Shown here in pieces: positions 24,347-33,330 of a stretch of DNA of 64,000 nucleotides. The first letter of the stretch is position 1. Each line of letters starts with the position of its first letter. The position numbers were made by a program, and so were the translations under genes. The notes under the pieces are model-generated. The model was not told where the DNA came from and made no database searches. It saw only the letters and a program-made list of their open reading frames with translations. The stretch comes from Amycolatopsis iheyensis (GTDB lineage Bacteria; Actinomycetota; Actinomycetes; Mycobacteriales; Pseudonocardiaceae): assembly GCF_024703995.1 (NCBI RefSeq), contig NZ_JAMXQV010000012.1, positions 1-64,000 of the forward strand, read 5' to 3'.

Positions 24347-25407
24347 TTGCGCTCCCGCAGGGCCCAGCGCTGCACCAGCGTGAAGGCCACGATCACGACG
24401 AACAGGAGGAACGCGATCGCCGCGCCCTGACCCCACTGGTGCCCGACGAACGACGACGAGTACGACAGGTACGCCGGGGTGAGCGTGGTGTTGGCCGGCT
24501 TGCCGCGGCTGAGGACGTACACCTGGTCGAAGACCTGCCAGGTGCCGATCAGGCCGAGCGTCAGCACGAGGAACAACGTCGGGCGCAGCTGCGGCAGCGT
24601 GACCCGCCAGAACCGCTGCCACGTGGTGGCGCCGTCGATCAGCGCGGCCTCGTCGACCGACGGCGGCAGGTTCTGCAGTGCCGCGTAGAACATCAGCATG
24701 AAGCCGCCGGTGGAAGTCCAGACGACGAGCACGATGATCGAGCACATCGCGACGCTGGGGCCGGAGAGCCAGTCCCACCAGGACAGGCCGAGGAACCCGT
24801 GGCCCGCCAGCGCCGACGGCGGGCTCGCGGGGTCGCCGAGCGCGAGGTGGAAGATGCCGCGCGGGTCGGCGAACCAGCTCGGACCGTCCACTCCGAACAG
24901 CTTCAGCGCCGCGTTCACCGTGCCCGTACTGGAAAAGAGGAACAGGAACACCACGGAGATCGCGACCGAGCTGGTGACGGTCGGGAAGTAGAACGCGGTC
25001 CGGAAGAACTGGCGGCCCCGCAGCTTTCGCTGATTAAGAAGCACGGCCAGGAAGAGGGCGAGGGCGGTTTGGAGCGGCACCACGAACAGCACGAAGTAGC
25101 CGTTGTTGCGGACGCTCGTGGCGAAGTTCTGGCGCGTCAGCCCGGGTTCGGTGAGCAGCGCGGCGTAGTTGTCCGCGCCGACGAAGTTCACCCGCGAGGA
25201 GAACGGGCTGCCGTTGCCGGTCCAGTCGCTGACGCTCACCCAGAGCGCCATCAGGATCGGCAGCACCATGAACAGGCCGAGCACGACCAGCGTCGGGGTG
25301 AGGAAGAGCCAGCCGGCCCGGCCGTCGCGCCGGAGGGGGCGGCGGCCCCGGGCGCCGCGCAGGGGTGCGGCACCCGGGGTCACCGGCGTGGTGAGCAGTG
25401 TGCCCAT
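24343..25407 (-). CDS. sugar ABC transporter permease (MalF type)
   Basis: A 354-aa permease with a basic N-terminal cytoplasmic extension (residues 1-45, RGARGRRPLRRDGRAG) followed by about six to seven membrane segments. The EAA motif is DEAALIDGATTWQRFWRVTL. The segment between the second and third helices is longer than in minimal homologues, including a GLSWWDWLSGPSVAM stretch. Starts 4 nt after the receptor gene stop and overlaps the next permease by ATGA. Confidence 0.92.
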   Translation of the reverse strand: MGTLLTTPVTPGAAPLRGARGRRPLRRDGRAGWLFLTPTLVVLGLFMVLPILMALWVSVSDWTGNGSPFSSRVNFVGADNYAALLTEPGLTRQNFATSVRNNGYFVLFVVPLQTALALFLAVLLNQRKLRGRQFFRTAFYFPTVTSSVAISVVFLFLFSSTGTVNAALKLFGVDGPSWFADPRGIFHLALGDPASPPSALAGHGFLGLSWWDWLSGPSVAMCSIIVLVVWTSTGGFMLMFYAALQNLPPSVDEAALIDGATTWQRFWRVTLPQLRPTLFLVLTLGLIGTWQVFDQVYVLSRGKPANTTLTPAYLSYSSSFVGHQWGQGAAIAFLLFVVIVAFTLVQRWALRERK

Positions 25408-25411
25408 GGCG

Positions 25412-26641
25412 TCACTGCCCCAGCGCGGCCGCGGTGTTCTGCTGCAGCTGCTGCAGGATCCGCTTCGGGTCGGCGCCCGGCAGCTGCTGCAGCTGGGCGT
25501 CGAAGTCGGTCAGCACCGGGTCCATCTTGGCCAGCGTGACGGGCCCGTGCGCGTGCTCGGCCCCGGCGACGAACGCCGCCTGGGCCGGGAACTTCTGCTC
25601 GTACTGCGCCCGCACCGACTGCCGCGACGGGATGACGCCGAACGCTTCGGCGAACGCGAGCTGCTGCCGCGGCTGCATGAAAGAGTCGACGAGCTGCTTG
25701 GCCTGCTCCTGGAACTTGCTCTTGGCGGCGATGCCCCAGCACTGCGTGAACGACAGCGTCCCGGGTCCGGCCGGCCCGGCGGGCAGCGCGACGACGCGGT
25801 ACTTGACGTTCGGGTAGTCCTTCTTCATCCCGCCGGCCATCCAGTTGCCGTCGATGCTCAGCGACGCCTTGTGCTGGCCGAACGCCTCGCTGGAGTCGCC
25901 GGCGCCGATCTGCTTCGGGTACTTGGCGACGCCTGAGGCGAGCAGGTCGCGGACGTAGGTCAGGGCCTGGAGGTTCTGCGGGGTGTCGGCGGTCGCCTTC
26001 TTCTGGTCGGCGTCGACCGACCAGCCGCCGGCCTGGACCATGAAGGAGCCGATGCGGTCGCGGGAGTCGTTGAACACGAGCCCGGTCCGGCCGCCGGTGG
26101 TCAGCTTCTGGGCGACGGTCTTGAGCTGGTCCCAGGTCTTCGGGACGTCGTTGTCGGTCAGCCCGGCCGCCGTCCAGTCGTCGGTGTTGATCGCGAGCGC
26201 GAGGGTGGAGAAGTCCTTGGGGGCGCAGTAGAGCTTGCCGTCCTTGGTGAACGTCGTGCGCAGCGTCGGGTAGATGTCTTCCTTGTAGGACAGTCCATCG
26301 CCGTACGGGAGCATCTCGTCGGCGTAGCCCTGGAACTTGGTGGCGTCGACGGCGAAGACGTCCGGCGGGCTGCCCGCCGCGAAGCCCTGGCTGAGCTGCT
26401 GCGGCAGGTCGTTGGCGCTGACGACCTCGGCCTTCGAGCCGTCGGGGTGCCACGCCGCGGCGGCGTCCTGCATGGCCTTGAGCTCGGCGCCGCCGCTCGC
26501 GGCGATCATCACCTTGAGCGTGGCGGGCCCGGCCTGCTGGGTGGCGGGCTGGGCCGAGTCGTCGAAACCACTGCCGCAGGCGGAAAGCGGGAGCAGCAGG
26601 CCGGCCGCCGCGAAGGCGGCCACAGTTCGGCGGGGAAGCAT
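25412..26641 (-). CDS. sugar ABC transporter substrate-binding lipoprotein
   Basis: A 409-aa extracellular receptor. ATG 26641 begins a signal peptide MLPRRTVAAFAAAGLLLPLS followed by the lipobox cysteine (LSAC), so it is anchored to the membrane outside the cell. The mature part has the family-1 solute-binding pattern: VMIAASGGAELKAMQDAAAA, the hinge block KLYCAPKDFSTLALAINTDD, and KASLSIDGNWMAGGMKKDYP. The ligand is probably an alpha-glucoside or related oligosaccharide, judging by the divergent debranching-type glycosidase. A frame extending back to 26797 enters the LacI gene and is not used. Confidence 0.93.
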   Translation of the reverse strand: MLPRRTVAAFAAAGLLLPLSACGSGFDDSAQPATQQAGPATLKVMIAASGGAELKAMQDAAAAWHPDGSKAEVVSANDLPQQLSQGFAAGSPPDVFAVDATKFQGYADEMLPYGDGLSYKEDIYPTLRTTFTKDGKLYCAPKDFSTLALAINTDDWTAAGLTDNDVPKTWDQLKTVAQKLTTGGRTGLVFNDSRDRIGSFMVQAGGWSVDADQKKATADTPQNLQALTYVRDLLASGVAKYPKQIGAGDSSEAFGQHKASLSIDGNWMAGGMKKDYPNVKYRVVALPAGPAGPGTLSFTQCWGIAAKSKFQEQAKQLVDSFMQPRQQLAFAEAFGVIPSRQSVRAQYEQKFPAQAAFVAGAEHAHGPVTLAKMDPVLTDFDAQLQQLPGADPKRILQQLQQNTAAALGQ

Positions 26642-26666
26642 CGATCCTCCTTGATCGCGCGGGGAC

Positions 26667-27662
26667 TCAGGTCGTGCGCAGGACGAGGTGCGGGGTGAAC
26701 AGGGTGGTCGCGGGTTCGGCGCCGGCCTCGCCGCGCAGCGTCGTGCGCAGCTGCCGGACGCATTCGGCGGCGACGTCGGCGATGGGCTGCGCGACACTGC
26801 TCAGCCCGAGCACGGACGCGGTGGGCGTGTCGTCGAAGCCGATCACGGCCGCGTCGGCGCCGGGCCGGATGCCGCGATCGCGCAGCTCCGCGGTGACGCC
26901 GAGGGCCAGGGAGTCGCTGGCGCAGACGAACGCGGTGGGTTCGTGGGCCTCGAGCAGCCGGCCGGCGGCCGAGCGGCCGCCCTCCACGCCGTCGAACACC
27001 GCGGCCCGCGGCCCGTCGCCGAGGCCGGCCGCGGCCAGCCCGGCCGCCCAGCCCGCGCGGCGGTCGTCACCGCTGCCGGAGCCCTCCGGCCAGCCGACGA
27101 ACGCGATCTTCCGGTGCCCCTGGCGGACGAGGTGGTCGGTGGCCAGCCGGGTGCCCGCGGCGCCGTCGACGTCGACCCACGGGTGGGTGTCCTCCGCGCC
27201 CCACGGCCGGCCGAACGTGACGAACGGCAGCTCGCGCTCCAGCAGCCAGCGGGTGCGCAGGTCGTCGTGGTGGGTGTTGGTCAGCACGAAGCCGTCGACG
27301 CCGACCGAGGCGATCAGGTCGGCGTACGCCGCGGTTTCGGCCTCGTCGTCGGCCGCGGTGAACAGCATGATCCGGTGGTCGAAGCGTTCCGCGGTCGCGG
27401 TCAGCGAGTGCAGGAACTGGTCGAGCACGACGCCGCTGACGCCGTTGCCCGACGGCGGGATGCAGAGCCCGATGATCTGCGAGCGCGTGGTGCGCATCTG
27501 CCGCGCCGCGGTGTTCGGGCGGTACCCCAGCTTCTCGATCGCGGCCAGCACGCGCTCCCGCGTCTCCGGGCTGACCACGTCGGGCGAGTTGATCACGTTG
27601 GACACGGTCTGGCGCGACACGGCGGCCGCCTCCGCCACCGAGTTCAGCGTGGGCCGTCCCAT
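26667..27662 (-). CDS. LacI-family transcriptional regulator
   Basis: A 331-aa repressor. N-terminal helix-turn-helix LNSVAEAAAVSRQTVSNVIN with hinge helix PETRERVLAAIEKLGY, then a periplasmic-binding-protein-like sugar-sensing domain. It lies 25 bp upstream of the receptor gene on the same strand, so it is probably the first gene of the importer operon, and it diverges from the glycosidase at 27777. TTGAACGTTCAA and a second palindrome in the gap are its candidate operators. Confidence 0.93.
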   Translation of the reverse strand: MGRPTLNSVAEAAAVSRQTVSNVINSPDVVSPETRERVLAAIEKLGYRPNTAARQMRTTRSQIIGLCIPPSGNGVSGVVLDQFLHSLTATAERFDHRIMLFTAADDEAETAAYADLIASVGVDGFVLTNTHHDDLRTRWLLERELPFVTFGRPWGAEDTHPWVDVDGAAGTRLATDHLVRQGHRKIAFVGWPEGSGSGDDRRAGWAAGLAAAGLGDGPRAAVFDGVEGGRSAAGRLLEAHEPTAFVCASDSLALGVTAELRDRGIRPGADAAVIGFDDTPTASVLGLSSVAQPIADVAAECVRQLRTTLRGEAGAEPATTLFTPHLVLRTT

Positions 27663-27676
27663 GTCTTGCCTCCGGT

Positions 27677-27688
27677 TTGAACGTTCAA
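27677..27688. promoter_or_regulatory. LacI operator TTGAACGTTCAA
   Basis: A perfect 12-bp palindrome 15 bp upstream of the lacI-type start codon, of the central-CG type bound by LacI-family repressors. It would let the regulator control its own operon. Confidence 0.8.
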
Positions 27689-27720
27689 CTGCCGGTCACT
27701 CTGAACCCGTGGCGCTGAGC

Positions 27721-27746
27721 TGTCAAGACTTCGAAGTCAGTTGACA
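27721..27746. promoter_or_regulatory. second operator/promoter of debranching enzyme gene
   Basis: TGTCAA (27721-27726) and TTGACA (27741-27746) flank the perfect palindrome GACTTCGAAGTC (27727-27738). TTGACA is also a perfect -35 box 31 bp before the glycosidase ATG, so bound repressor would cover the promoter. A clear -10 box is not seen and the leader must be very short. Confidence 0.6.
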
Positions 27747-27776
27747 TTCTTTCGTTTGATCGATCCAATCGTAGGC

Positions 27777-29801
27777 ATGGCCGATCTCCAGCCCCTCCTC
27801 CACGACCTCGCGATCGCCCTGTGCGCGCCGACCGTCGTCCTGTCCGGGCGCGACGGGCAGGTCCGCGCGGGCGGGACGCAGGGCCTGCTGCACGGTGACC
27901 TGCGGCTGCTCAGCGAAGCGGTCGTGACGGTGAATGGCCACGAGCCGGAGGCGATCGGGAGCGACGAGCCGGCCGCCGACCGCGCCCGGTTCACCGGGCT
28001 GCTGCGGCGGCTCGGCGGCCCGGGCCCCGACCCGACGGCGTGGCTGCGGCGCGACCGCGTCGTCACGGCGACCGGGATGAGCGAAGAGCTTTCGCTGGTG
28101 TCGACCGACGGAGTGCCCCGCCACTGCGTGGTGGAAGTGGTGCTGGCGGCCGACTTCGCGCCGATCGACGAGATCAAGGCGGGCGGCCGCCGGTCCCCGC
28201 TGGTGCCCGACGGCCCGCGGTGGACCGCGGACTCGGCGGTCGCCGAAGTGACGGCCGAAGGCGCCGAAGTGGTGTTCGACGGCTCGCGCGTCCGGCTGCG
28301 CTGGGCGGTGACCGGCTCGGCCACCGTGCGCTGGTCGCTGCGGGTGTCCGACGAGCGCGCCCTGTTCGTGCCCGGCGGCGTCCGGCTGCCCCGGCCGGAA
28401 GTGCACGCCGACGACCGCCGGCTCACCGCGTTGCTCGACCGCGCCCTCGGCGACCTCGACGGCCTGCTGCTGGCCGAGCGCGAGCACCCCGGCGACGCGT
28501 TCGCCGGCGCCGGCGCGCCGTGGTTCCTCACGCTCTTCGGCCGCGACAGCCTGTGGGCGGCGCGGCTCGCGCTGCCGCTGTCGACCGGCCTGGCCGGCGG
28601 CACGCTCCGGACGCTCGCCCGCGCCCAGGGCACCCGGCACGACCCGATGACCGGCGAGGCGCCGGGCAAGATCCTGCACGAGCGGCGGCGGGACCCGTTC
28701 CAGGCGCTGAGCGCTTCGCTGCCCGCCGAGTACTACGGGACCGTCGACGCCACCGCGCTGTGGGTCTGCCTGCTGCACGACGCCTGGCGCTGGGGCCTGG
28801 CCGAGGCCGAGGTCCGCGACCTGCTGCCGACCCTGCGCTTCGCCCTGGACTGGATCACCGGCGCCGCCGACTCCGACGGCGACGGCTTCGCCGAGTACCG
28901 CGACGAAAGCGGCCGGGGGCTGGCGAACCAGGGCTGGAAGGACTCCGGCGACGCGGTCCGCTTCTTCGACGGCACGCAGGCGAAACCGCCGATCGCGCTG
29001 GCCGAGGTCCAGGCGTACCAGCACGAAGCCGTCGTCCGCGCGGTGGCTTTGCTGACGGCCCTGGGCGAGCCTTGCGGTGAGCTCGCCGAGTGGGCGTCGG
29101 CGTTGCGGTCGAGGTTCCGCGACCGGTTCTGGGTGTCCACATCGGACGGTCACTACCCGGCACTGGCCCTGGACGGCGACAAGCGCCCGGTCGACGCGCT
29201 GACCAGCAACATCGGGCACCTGCTCGGCACCGGCCTGCTTTCCGACGGCGAGAGTTCGTCGCTCGGCGCGCTGCTGCTGGACTCGTCGCTGGCGTCGGGG
29301 TTCGGGCTCCGCACGATGAGCGCGTCGACGGCCGGCTATTCCCCGCTGAGCTACCACTGCGGCTCGATCTGGCCCCACGACACGGCGATCGTGGTGCGGG
29401 GGCTCCAGCGGTCGGGCCAGGCCACGCGCGCCGCTTCCCTGGCGACGCAGCTGCTTTCGGCGGCCCCGGCGTTCGGCTACCGGCTGCCGGAGCTGTTCGC
29501 CGGCCACGGCCCCGCGGAGACGTCGGCACCGCTGCCGTACCCGGCGTCGTGCCGCCCCCAGGCCTGGTCGGCGGCGGCCGCGGTGAGCTTGCTGGTGGCG
29601 TTCCTCGGCCTCGACGTCGACGTCCCGGCCCGGACGGTCACCCTGGCCCCGCCCCGGCCGAGCCCGGTCGGCGCGCTGCGGGTGCGAGGCCTCCCCTTGG
29701 CCAGCGGCACCCTCGACGTCTCGATCGATGCCTCGGGTGCGGTGACGGACCTGCGGCTGCCGCCGGGGTTCTCACTCCTTCCGGAACAGTCCGGCGAGTA
29801 G
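27777..29801 (+). CDS. amylo-alpha-1,6-glucosidase-like glycosidase (glycogen debranching N-terminal domain)
   Basis: Cytoplasmic enzyme of 674 aa. Residues 1-200 match the bacterial glycogen-debranching N-terminal beta domain (GLLHGDLRLLSEAVVTVNGH). The rest is an (alpha/alpha)6 barrel: APWFLTLFGRDSLWAARLAL around residue 256, DGDGFAEYRDESGRGLANQG, GWKDSGDAVRFFDG, and PLSYHCGSIWPHDTAIVVRG. The acidic residues in these blocks are the expected catalytic ones. ATG 27777 is chosen over TTG 27741, which is the -35 region. It probably hydrolyses the sugar imported by the divergent LacI-ABC operon. The last 30 nt overlap the broken methyltransferase gene. Confidence 0.85.
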   Translation: MADLQPLLHDLAIALCAPTVVLSGRDGQVRAGGTQGLLHGDLRLLSEAVVTVNGHEPEAIGSDEPAADRARFTGLLRRLGGPGPDPTAWLRRDRVVTATGMSEELSLVSTDGVPRHCVVEVVLAADFAPIDEIKAGGRRSPLVPDGPRWTADSAVAEVTAEGAEVVFDGSRVRLRWAVTGSATVRWSLRVSDERALFVPGGVRLPRPEVHADDRRLTALLDRALGDLDGLLLAEREHPGDAFAGAGAPWFLTLFGRDSLWAARLALPLSTGLAGGTLRTLARAQGTRHDPMTGEAPGKILHERRRDPFQALSASLPAEYYGTVDATALWVCLLHDAWRWGLAEAEVRDLLPTLRFALDWITGAADSDGDGFAEYRDESGRGLANQGWKDSGDAVRFFDGTQAKPPIALAEVQAYQHEAVVRAVALLTALGEPCGELAEWASALRSRFRDRFWVSTSDGHYPALALDGDKRPVDALTSNIGHLLGTGLLSDGESSSLGALLLDSSLASGFGLRTMSASTAGYSPLSYHCGSIWPHDTAIVVRGLQRSGQATRAASLATQLLSAAPAFGYRLPELFAGHGPAETSAPLPYPASCRPQAWSAAAAVSLLVAFLGLDVDVPARTVTLAPPRPSPVGALRVRGLPLASGTLDVSIDASGAVTDLRLPPGFSLLPEQSGE

Positions 29802-30375
29802 GAACGGCACGCCGTAGCGGCCCGGCGTCTCCCGCATCGGGCGGAGTTCGACCTCGGTGTAGCCGTCGAACAGCCGGCGCAGCTCGTCCGGGGTGTAGGC
29901 GAGGCCGCCGTGCAGGCTGCCGTCGCGGTAGAGCTGCGCGTCCGGGAGCTCGGTGCCGGAGTTCGCGTCGCCGGTGCGGCGCGAGGTGGTGCAGGCAGCC
30001 CGAGTCGTAAACCAGGTCGTAGGTCTCGTGCGGCAGGTCCACGGCGAAGATGTCCGCCTGGTGGAAGCGGACGCCACCGCCGCGTTCCCGCGCCCAGGCC
30101 AGCGCGGCCGCCGACCCGTCGACCGCGTCGACGTCGTACCCGGCCGCCGCGAGCCGGAACGCGTTGCGGCCCGGGCCGCAGCCCAGCTCCAGGGCCCGGC
30201 CGCCGCGGAGGGGACCGTCGCGGAGCCAGGCGTCGAGGTTCTCGTCGGGTTCTTCGGTGAAGAACGGGACCGGCTTGTCGCGGTCTTCGTAGAACCGGTC
30301 CCACGCCGGGTCTCCGCCGACGAGCTCGTCGAGCATGCGCAGCAGGTCGTCGACCGACCGGAGGTCCCGGTTCAC
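29772..30375 (-). pseudogene. class I SAM-dependent methyltransferase, internal deletion and frameshift
   Basis: The first 135 or so codons (from GTG 30375) read as a methyltransferase: ALELGCGPGRNAFRLAAAGY (SAM motif I), VDAVDGS, and DLVYDSGCLHHLAPHRR. After that the frame turns to nonsense. The proper C-terminus, GTELPDAQLYRDGSLHGGLA to the end LLAGLFRKE, continues in another frame down to 29772. Between the two halves the segment of about 25 residues that normally holds the PGG motif after HHL is missing. The junction is near 29965-29975. A deletion of roughly 75-80 nt that is not a multiple of three explains both the loss and the shift. The start overlaps the SRPBCC stop (GTGA). Confidence 0.75.
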
Positions 30376-30767
30376 CGCTCGACGCGCTCGCGCACGGCAC
30401 GCAGCTCTTCCTCGACGACCACCAGCTGCGCGTCGACCGCGGCCGGCTCGGTGTCCGCGGGGAAGAACAGGCTGAAGATCAGCTCGGCGCCGGCCAGGTT
30501 GGGCACCACACGCGTGAAGAGGCCCAGGTTCGGCGCGTCGGGGCTCACGAAGTCGACGACCCCCTGTGCTTTGGCGGCCTTGACGGCGACCTGCCGCGCG
30601 GGTTCGGCCGGGATGCGCCAGACGTCACCGTGGTCGTGCTCGACGGCGGGCGCGAAGCCGGGCGCCCATTCCGGCAGGTGGTGGGCGTCGGAGAGGTAGT
30701 CGAAGACCTTCCCGGGCGAAGTGGCGAGGGAGATGGTGCGCGTCAGGGCGCGACCGGTTGATGTCAT
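30372..30767 (-). CDS. SRPBCC-family protein
   Basis: A 131-aa START/SRPBCC-fold protein with RTISLATSPGKVFDYLSDAH and LPEWAPGFAPAVEHDHGDVW, the usual hydrophobic-cavity fold of polyketide-cyclase and stress proteins. The ligand is unknown. It diverges from a MarR gene across 53 bp that contain an inverted repeat, and is coupled to the broken methyltransferase downstream. Confidence 0.82.
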   Translation of the reverse strand: MTSTGRALTRTISLATSPGKVFDYLSDAHHLPEWAPGFAPAVEHDHGDVWRIPAEPARQVAVKAAKAQGVVDFVSPDAPNLGLFTRVVPNLAGAELIFSLFFPADTEPAAVDAQLVVVEEELRAVRERVER

Positions 30768-30772
30768 GCGGT

Positions 30773-30798
30773 AAACGATACGCAGCTGCTTATCATTT
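30773..30798. promoter_or_regulatory. MarR operator, AAACGATA / TATCATTT
   Basis: Two 8-bp arms, AAACGATA at 30773-30780 and TATCATTT at 30791-30798, are reverse complements with one mismatch and a 10-bp spacer. The AT-rich site lies between the divergent SRPBCC and MarR genes. Confidence 0.7.
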
Positions 30799-30820
30799 GT
30801 CCACGCGTAAAATCCGCCCG

Positions 30821-31237
30821 GTGAACGAGGACGACGATCTCGGAGCGCTCTGCGCCGGGGCGGGCCGCGCCCTGGCCGAGGCCGAGCGGCCCGTGCTCGA
30901 GGCGCACGGGCTCTCGATGTGGCAGTACGTGGTCCTGTCGGCCCTGGCCCCGGGGGCGGCGCCGAGCCAGCTGGTGCTGGCCCAGCAGATCCACTACGAC
31001 AAGACCCGCTTGATCGCCCTGCTGGACGGCTTGGAGGCGGCGGGCCTGGTCAGCCGCGGCCCGGACCCGGCCGACCGCCGCGCCCGCATCGTCCGCCTGA
31101 CGTCAGCGGGAACCCACCGCCACGCGGCGGCGCGCGCCGGGATCCGGGCGGTGGAGGACCAGCGGCTGGCCGGGCTCGGCGCCGAGGAGCGCCGGGTGCT
31201 GCGGTCGGCGCTGGCTCAGCTGGCCAACTCGGGCTGA
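30821..31237 (+). CDS. MarR-family transcriptional regulator
   Basis: A 138-aa winged-helix regulator. LSMWQYVVLSALAPGAAPSQ, QQIHYDKTRLIALLDGLEAA (recognition helix) and PDPADRRARIVRLTSAG (wing) are standard. GTG 30821 is preferred to an in-frame ATG at 30758 that lies across the SRPBCC start and operator. It probably controls the divergent SRPBCC-methyltransferase pair. Confidence 0.9.
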   Translation: MNEDDDLGALCAGAGRALAEAERPVLEAHGLSMWQYVVLSALAPGAAPSQLVLAQQIHYDKTRLIALLDGLEAAGLVSRGPDPADRRARIVRLTSAGTHRHAAARAGIRAVEDQRLAGLGAEERRVLRSALAQLANSG

Positions 31238-31247
31238 GGCGCCGAAC

Positions 31248-31274
31248 GCCGGGCGGCGGCACCCGCCGCCCGGC
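31248..31274. terminator. 12-bp perfect hairpin between convergent genes
   Basis: GCCGGGCGGCGG-CAC-CCGCCGCCCGGC lies between the MarR stop (31237) and the end of the glycoside hydrolase remnant (31281), where it can act on both strands. Confidence 0.75.
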
Positions 31275-31280
31275 TCCAGC

Positions 31281-33262
31281 TCAAGCCACCGCGCAAAGCA
31301 CCCCGTTGAGCCGGAACGCCGTCGGCAGGATGTTCGGCCCTCCGTAGTCCGCGACGAATCCGACGTCCGCCGGCAGCGGTGCCGACGACGTCACCTTCAC
31401 CGCGTCTCCCGTCTGGGTCCACGTGCCGTTCCAGCCGCTCGTCACCCGCTGGCGGGCCGTCGGCCACGTGAACGTCAGCGTCCAGTCGGCCGCCGTCGTC
31501 GTCGAGGCCACGTGGATTCCGCCCACGAAACCGCCGGCCCAGTCGTTCGTGTCCGTCAACGTCACCGTGCAGCTGCTCGACGCCGGCGCGGCCGTCCGCA
31601 GCGTCAGCGGCGGCGAGGACCACGACACGTTCCCCGCCGCGTCGCGTGCCAGCACGTTGACCGTGTACCGCATCCCCGGCACCAGGTTGCCGACCGCGAG
31701 CGACGTGCCGGTCGTCTCGCCCCACGCCTCGCTCGTCGTGCCCAGCTGGCGGTAGACCTCGTACTTCACGCCCGGCGCCGACGCCGGCCAGCTGATCGTC
31801 GCGGTGCGGTCCGTAGTCGTCGCCGTCGGCTGACCCGGGGCCGGTGGGCCGGTGACCGTCATCGCCGGGTGCAGGACCAGGGTCGTCAACGAATAGGGCG
31901 GCAGCGTTCCGTCCCACGAAGACGTCCTGGCGATCGATGTTGCGCCGTTCGTGAACGTGGACACGTCGACGACCGAAGCGCCCGGGTGGGCGAAGTTCAC
32001 CGAGCGGGCTTCGGCCGGGTCCTTGTTGACCAGCAGCACCGCGAGGTTCCCGTCCGGCCGCCGGACGGCGTGCGCGCCGACCAGCGGGTCGTCCGCCGCC
32101 GCCCGGACGAACTGGTCGCCGGGCCGGGCGAACGCGCTCAGCACCTTCAAGCCGTAGTAGGGCGCGAACGGCGTGTCGAGCGCGGGCTCGCAGCCGCCGT
32201 CCAGACAGGTCGCGCTGGAGAGCAGGCCGAAGTCGCCGTAGTCCGGTTGTCCAGCCACTGTGACAGTGCGGTCGCGCCGTTGTGGGTGTCCCACCAGTCC
32301 ACCGTGAACACGCCGTTCGCCAGCAGCGAGCTGTAGGCCTCGGCGGCGAACAGCGCGCCGGGCTGGGTGTTCATGCCGACCGGGGTGTTCGTCTCGGTCA
32401 GCGCGATGCCCAGCGGCCGCCCGGCGTACCGCGTGATCTGCTCGCGGGCCAGCTAGATCATGTCGTCGACCTGTTCGGTCCGCGTCAGCGCCTCTTCCGC
32501 CGTCGCACCGCTCGGGTACCAGTGCAGCACGGCGAAGTCGACGTGCGGGCCGGCGATCGACAACACGGTCTGGTTCCAGGTGGCGGTGTCCCCGGCGCCG
32601 ACGATGCCGTCCGGCCAGTTCGCCGGGGTGGTCAGCACGACGCCGATCCGCACCGACGGGTCGACGGCCTTCATCGCGTCGGCGTAGGCGACGACCCCGG
32701 CGGCGTACCCGGCCGGGCTCTTGTCCTCGTGGTTGTCGGCCTCCCAGTTCGCGCCGTAGTGGCCGTTGCCGTAGAGCTCGTTGCCGATCTCCCAGTACCG
32801 GACGCCGTAGCCCTTCGTGACGTTGGCGTAGCGCACCCAGCCGGCGGCTTCCTCCGGCGTCCCGGTGCCGTAGTTGGCGATGACGATCGGCTGCGCCCCG
32901 GCCCGCCGGACCCCGCCCATGAAGGTGTCGAAATCCGTCCCGGGCGCGACGTAGCCGCCCGGCGCCGTGTTGTCCTTCCAGTGGTAGATGTCGCCGTAGG
33001 AGCCACCGGGGTAGCGCATGGTGCGGACCCCGGCCCCGCCGAGCAGGTCGGCGACGGTGTCGGTGCCGAGCCGGCTGTCCCACACCGCGTGGTTGACCCC
33101 GACCGCGGTGCCGGGCACGGTGGCCAGCCCCGCGTTCGCGTTGACGGTGACGGTGACGACGGGCGGGGTCGCCGCGGCCGCCGCCGGCACGGCCGTCACA
33201 AGCAGGGCCGCCACCGGCCACGCTGCCCAGCGCAGACGTCTTGCTGTCATCGAAGGAACCAT
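31281..33262 (-). pseudogene. secreted clan A glycoside hydrolase with Fn3 and CBM2, nonsense plus frameshift
   Basis: From ATG 33262 (or ATG 33250) a signal peptide ending VPAAAAA leads into a TIM-barrel glycosidase related to alpha-L-arabinofuranosidase-type enzymes: TMRYPGGSYGDIYHWKDN and YWEIGNELYGNG with the acid/base glutamate. An in-frame TAG stands at 32453-32455. Past it the same frame still reads IALTETNTPVG (nucleophile Glu) and DWWDTHNGATALSQ. At about 32258-32266 the coding frame shifts by one base and continues as VAGQPDYGDFGLLSS, a C-terminal beta domain, an Fn3 domain and a CBM2 module ending in NGVLCAVA. Both lesions would need correction to give a protein of about 650 aa. 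A LacI-type operator lies upstream. Confidence 0.82.
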
Positions 33263-33286
33263 CCTCTCGTCGGGACGAACGGATGG

Positions 33287-33302
33287 CTGAGAGCGCTCTC
33301 AG
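33287..33302. promoter_or_regulatory. LacI/CebR-type operator CTGAGAGCGCTCTCAG
   Basis: A perfect 16-bp palindrome 25 bp upstream of the glycoside hydrolase start. The core TGAGAGCGCTCTCA closely resembles the TGGGAGCGCTCCCA operator bound by CebR, the repressor of cellulose-utilisation genes in actinomycetes. Its presence fits a secreted polysaccharide-degrading enzyme, although the gene is now broken. Confidence 0.8.
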
Positions 33303-33330
33303 AGCAGAGAACCAGTGCCGGGCCCGGAAG

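Noticed and set aside
29965..29975. Programmed frameshift in the methyltransferase gene
   Set aside because: About 25 conserved residues are also missing at the junction, which fits a deletion; no slippery site is visible.
32453..32455. TAG read-through or recoding in the glycoside hydrolase
   Set aside because: A one-base frameshift follows about 190 bp further on, so decay or sequence error explains the locus more simply than recoding.
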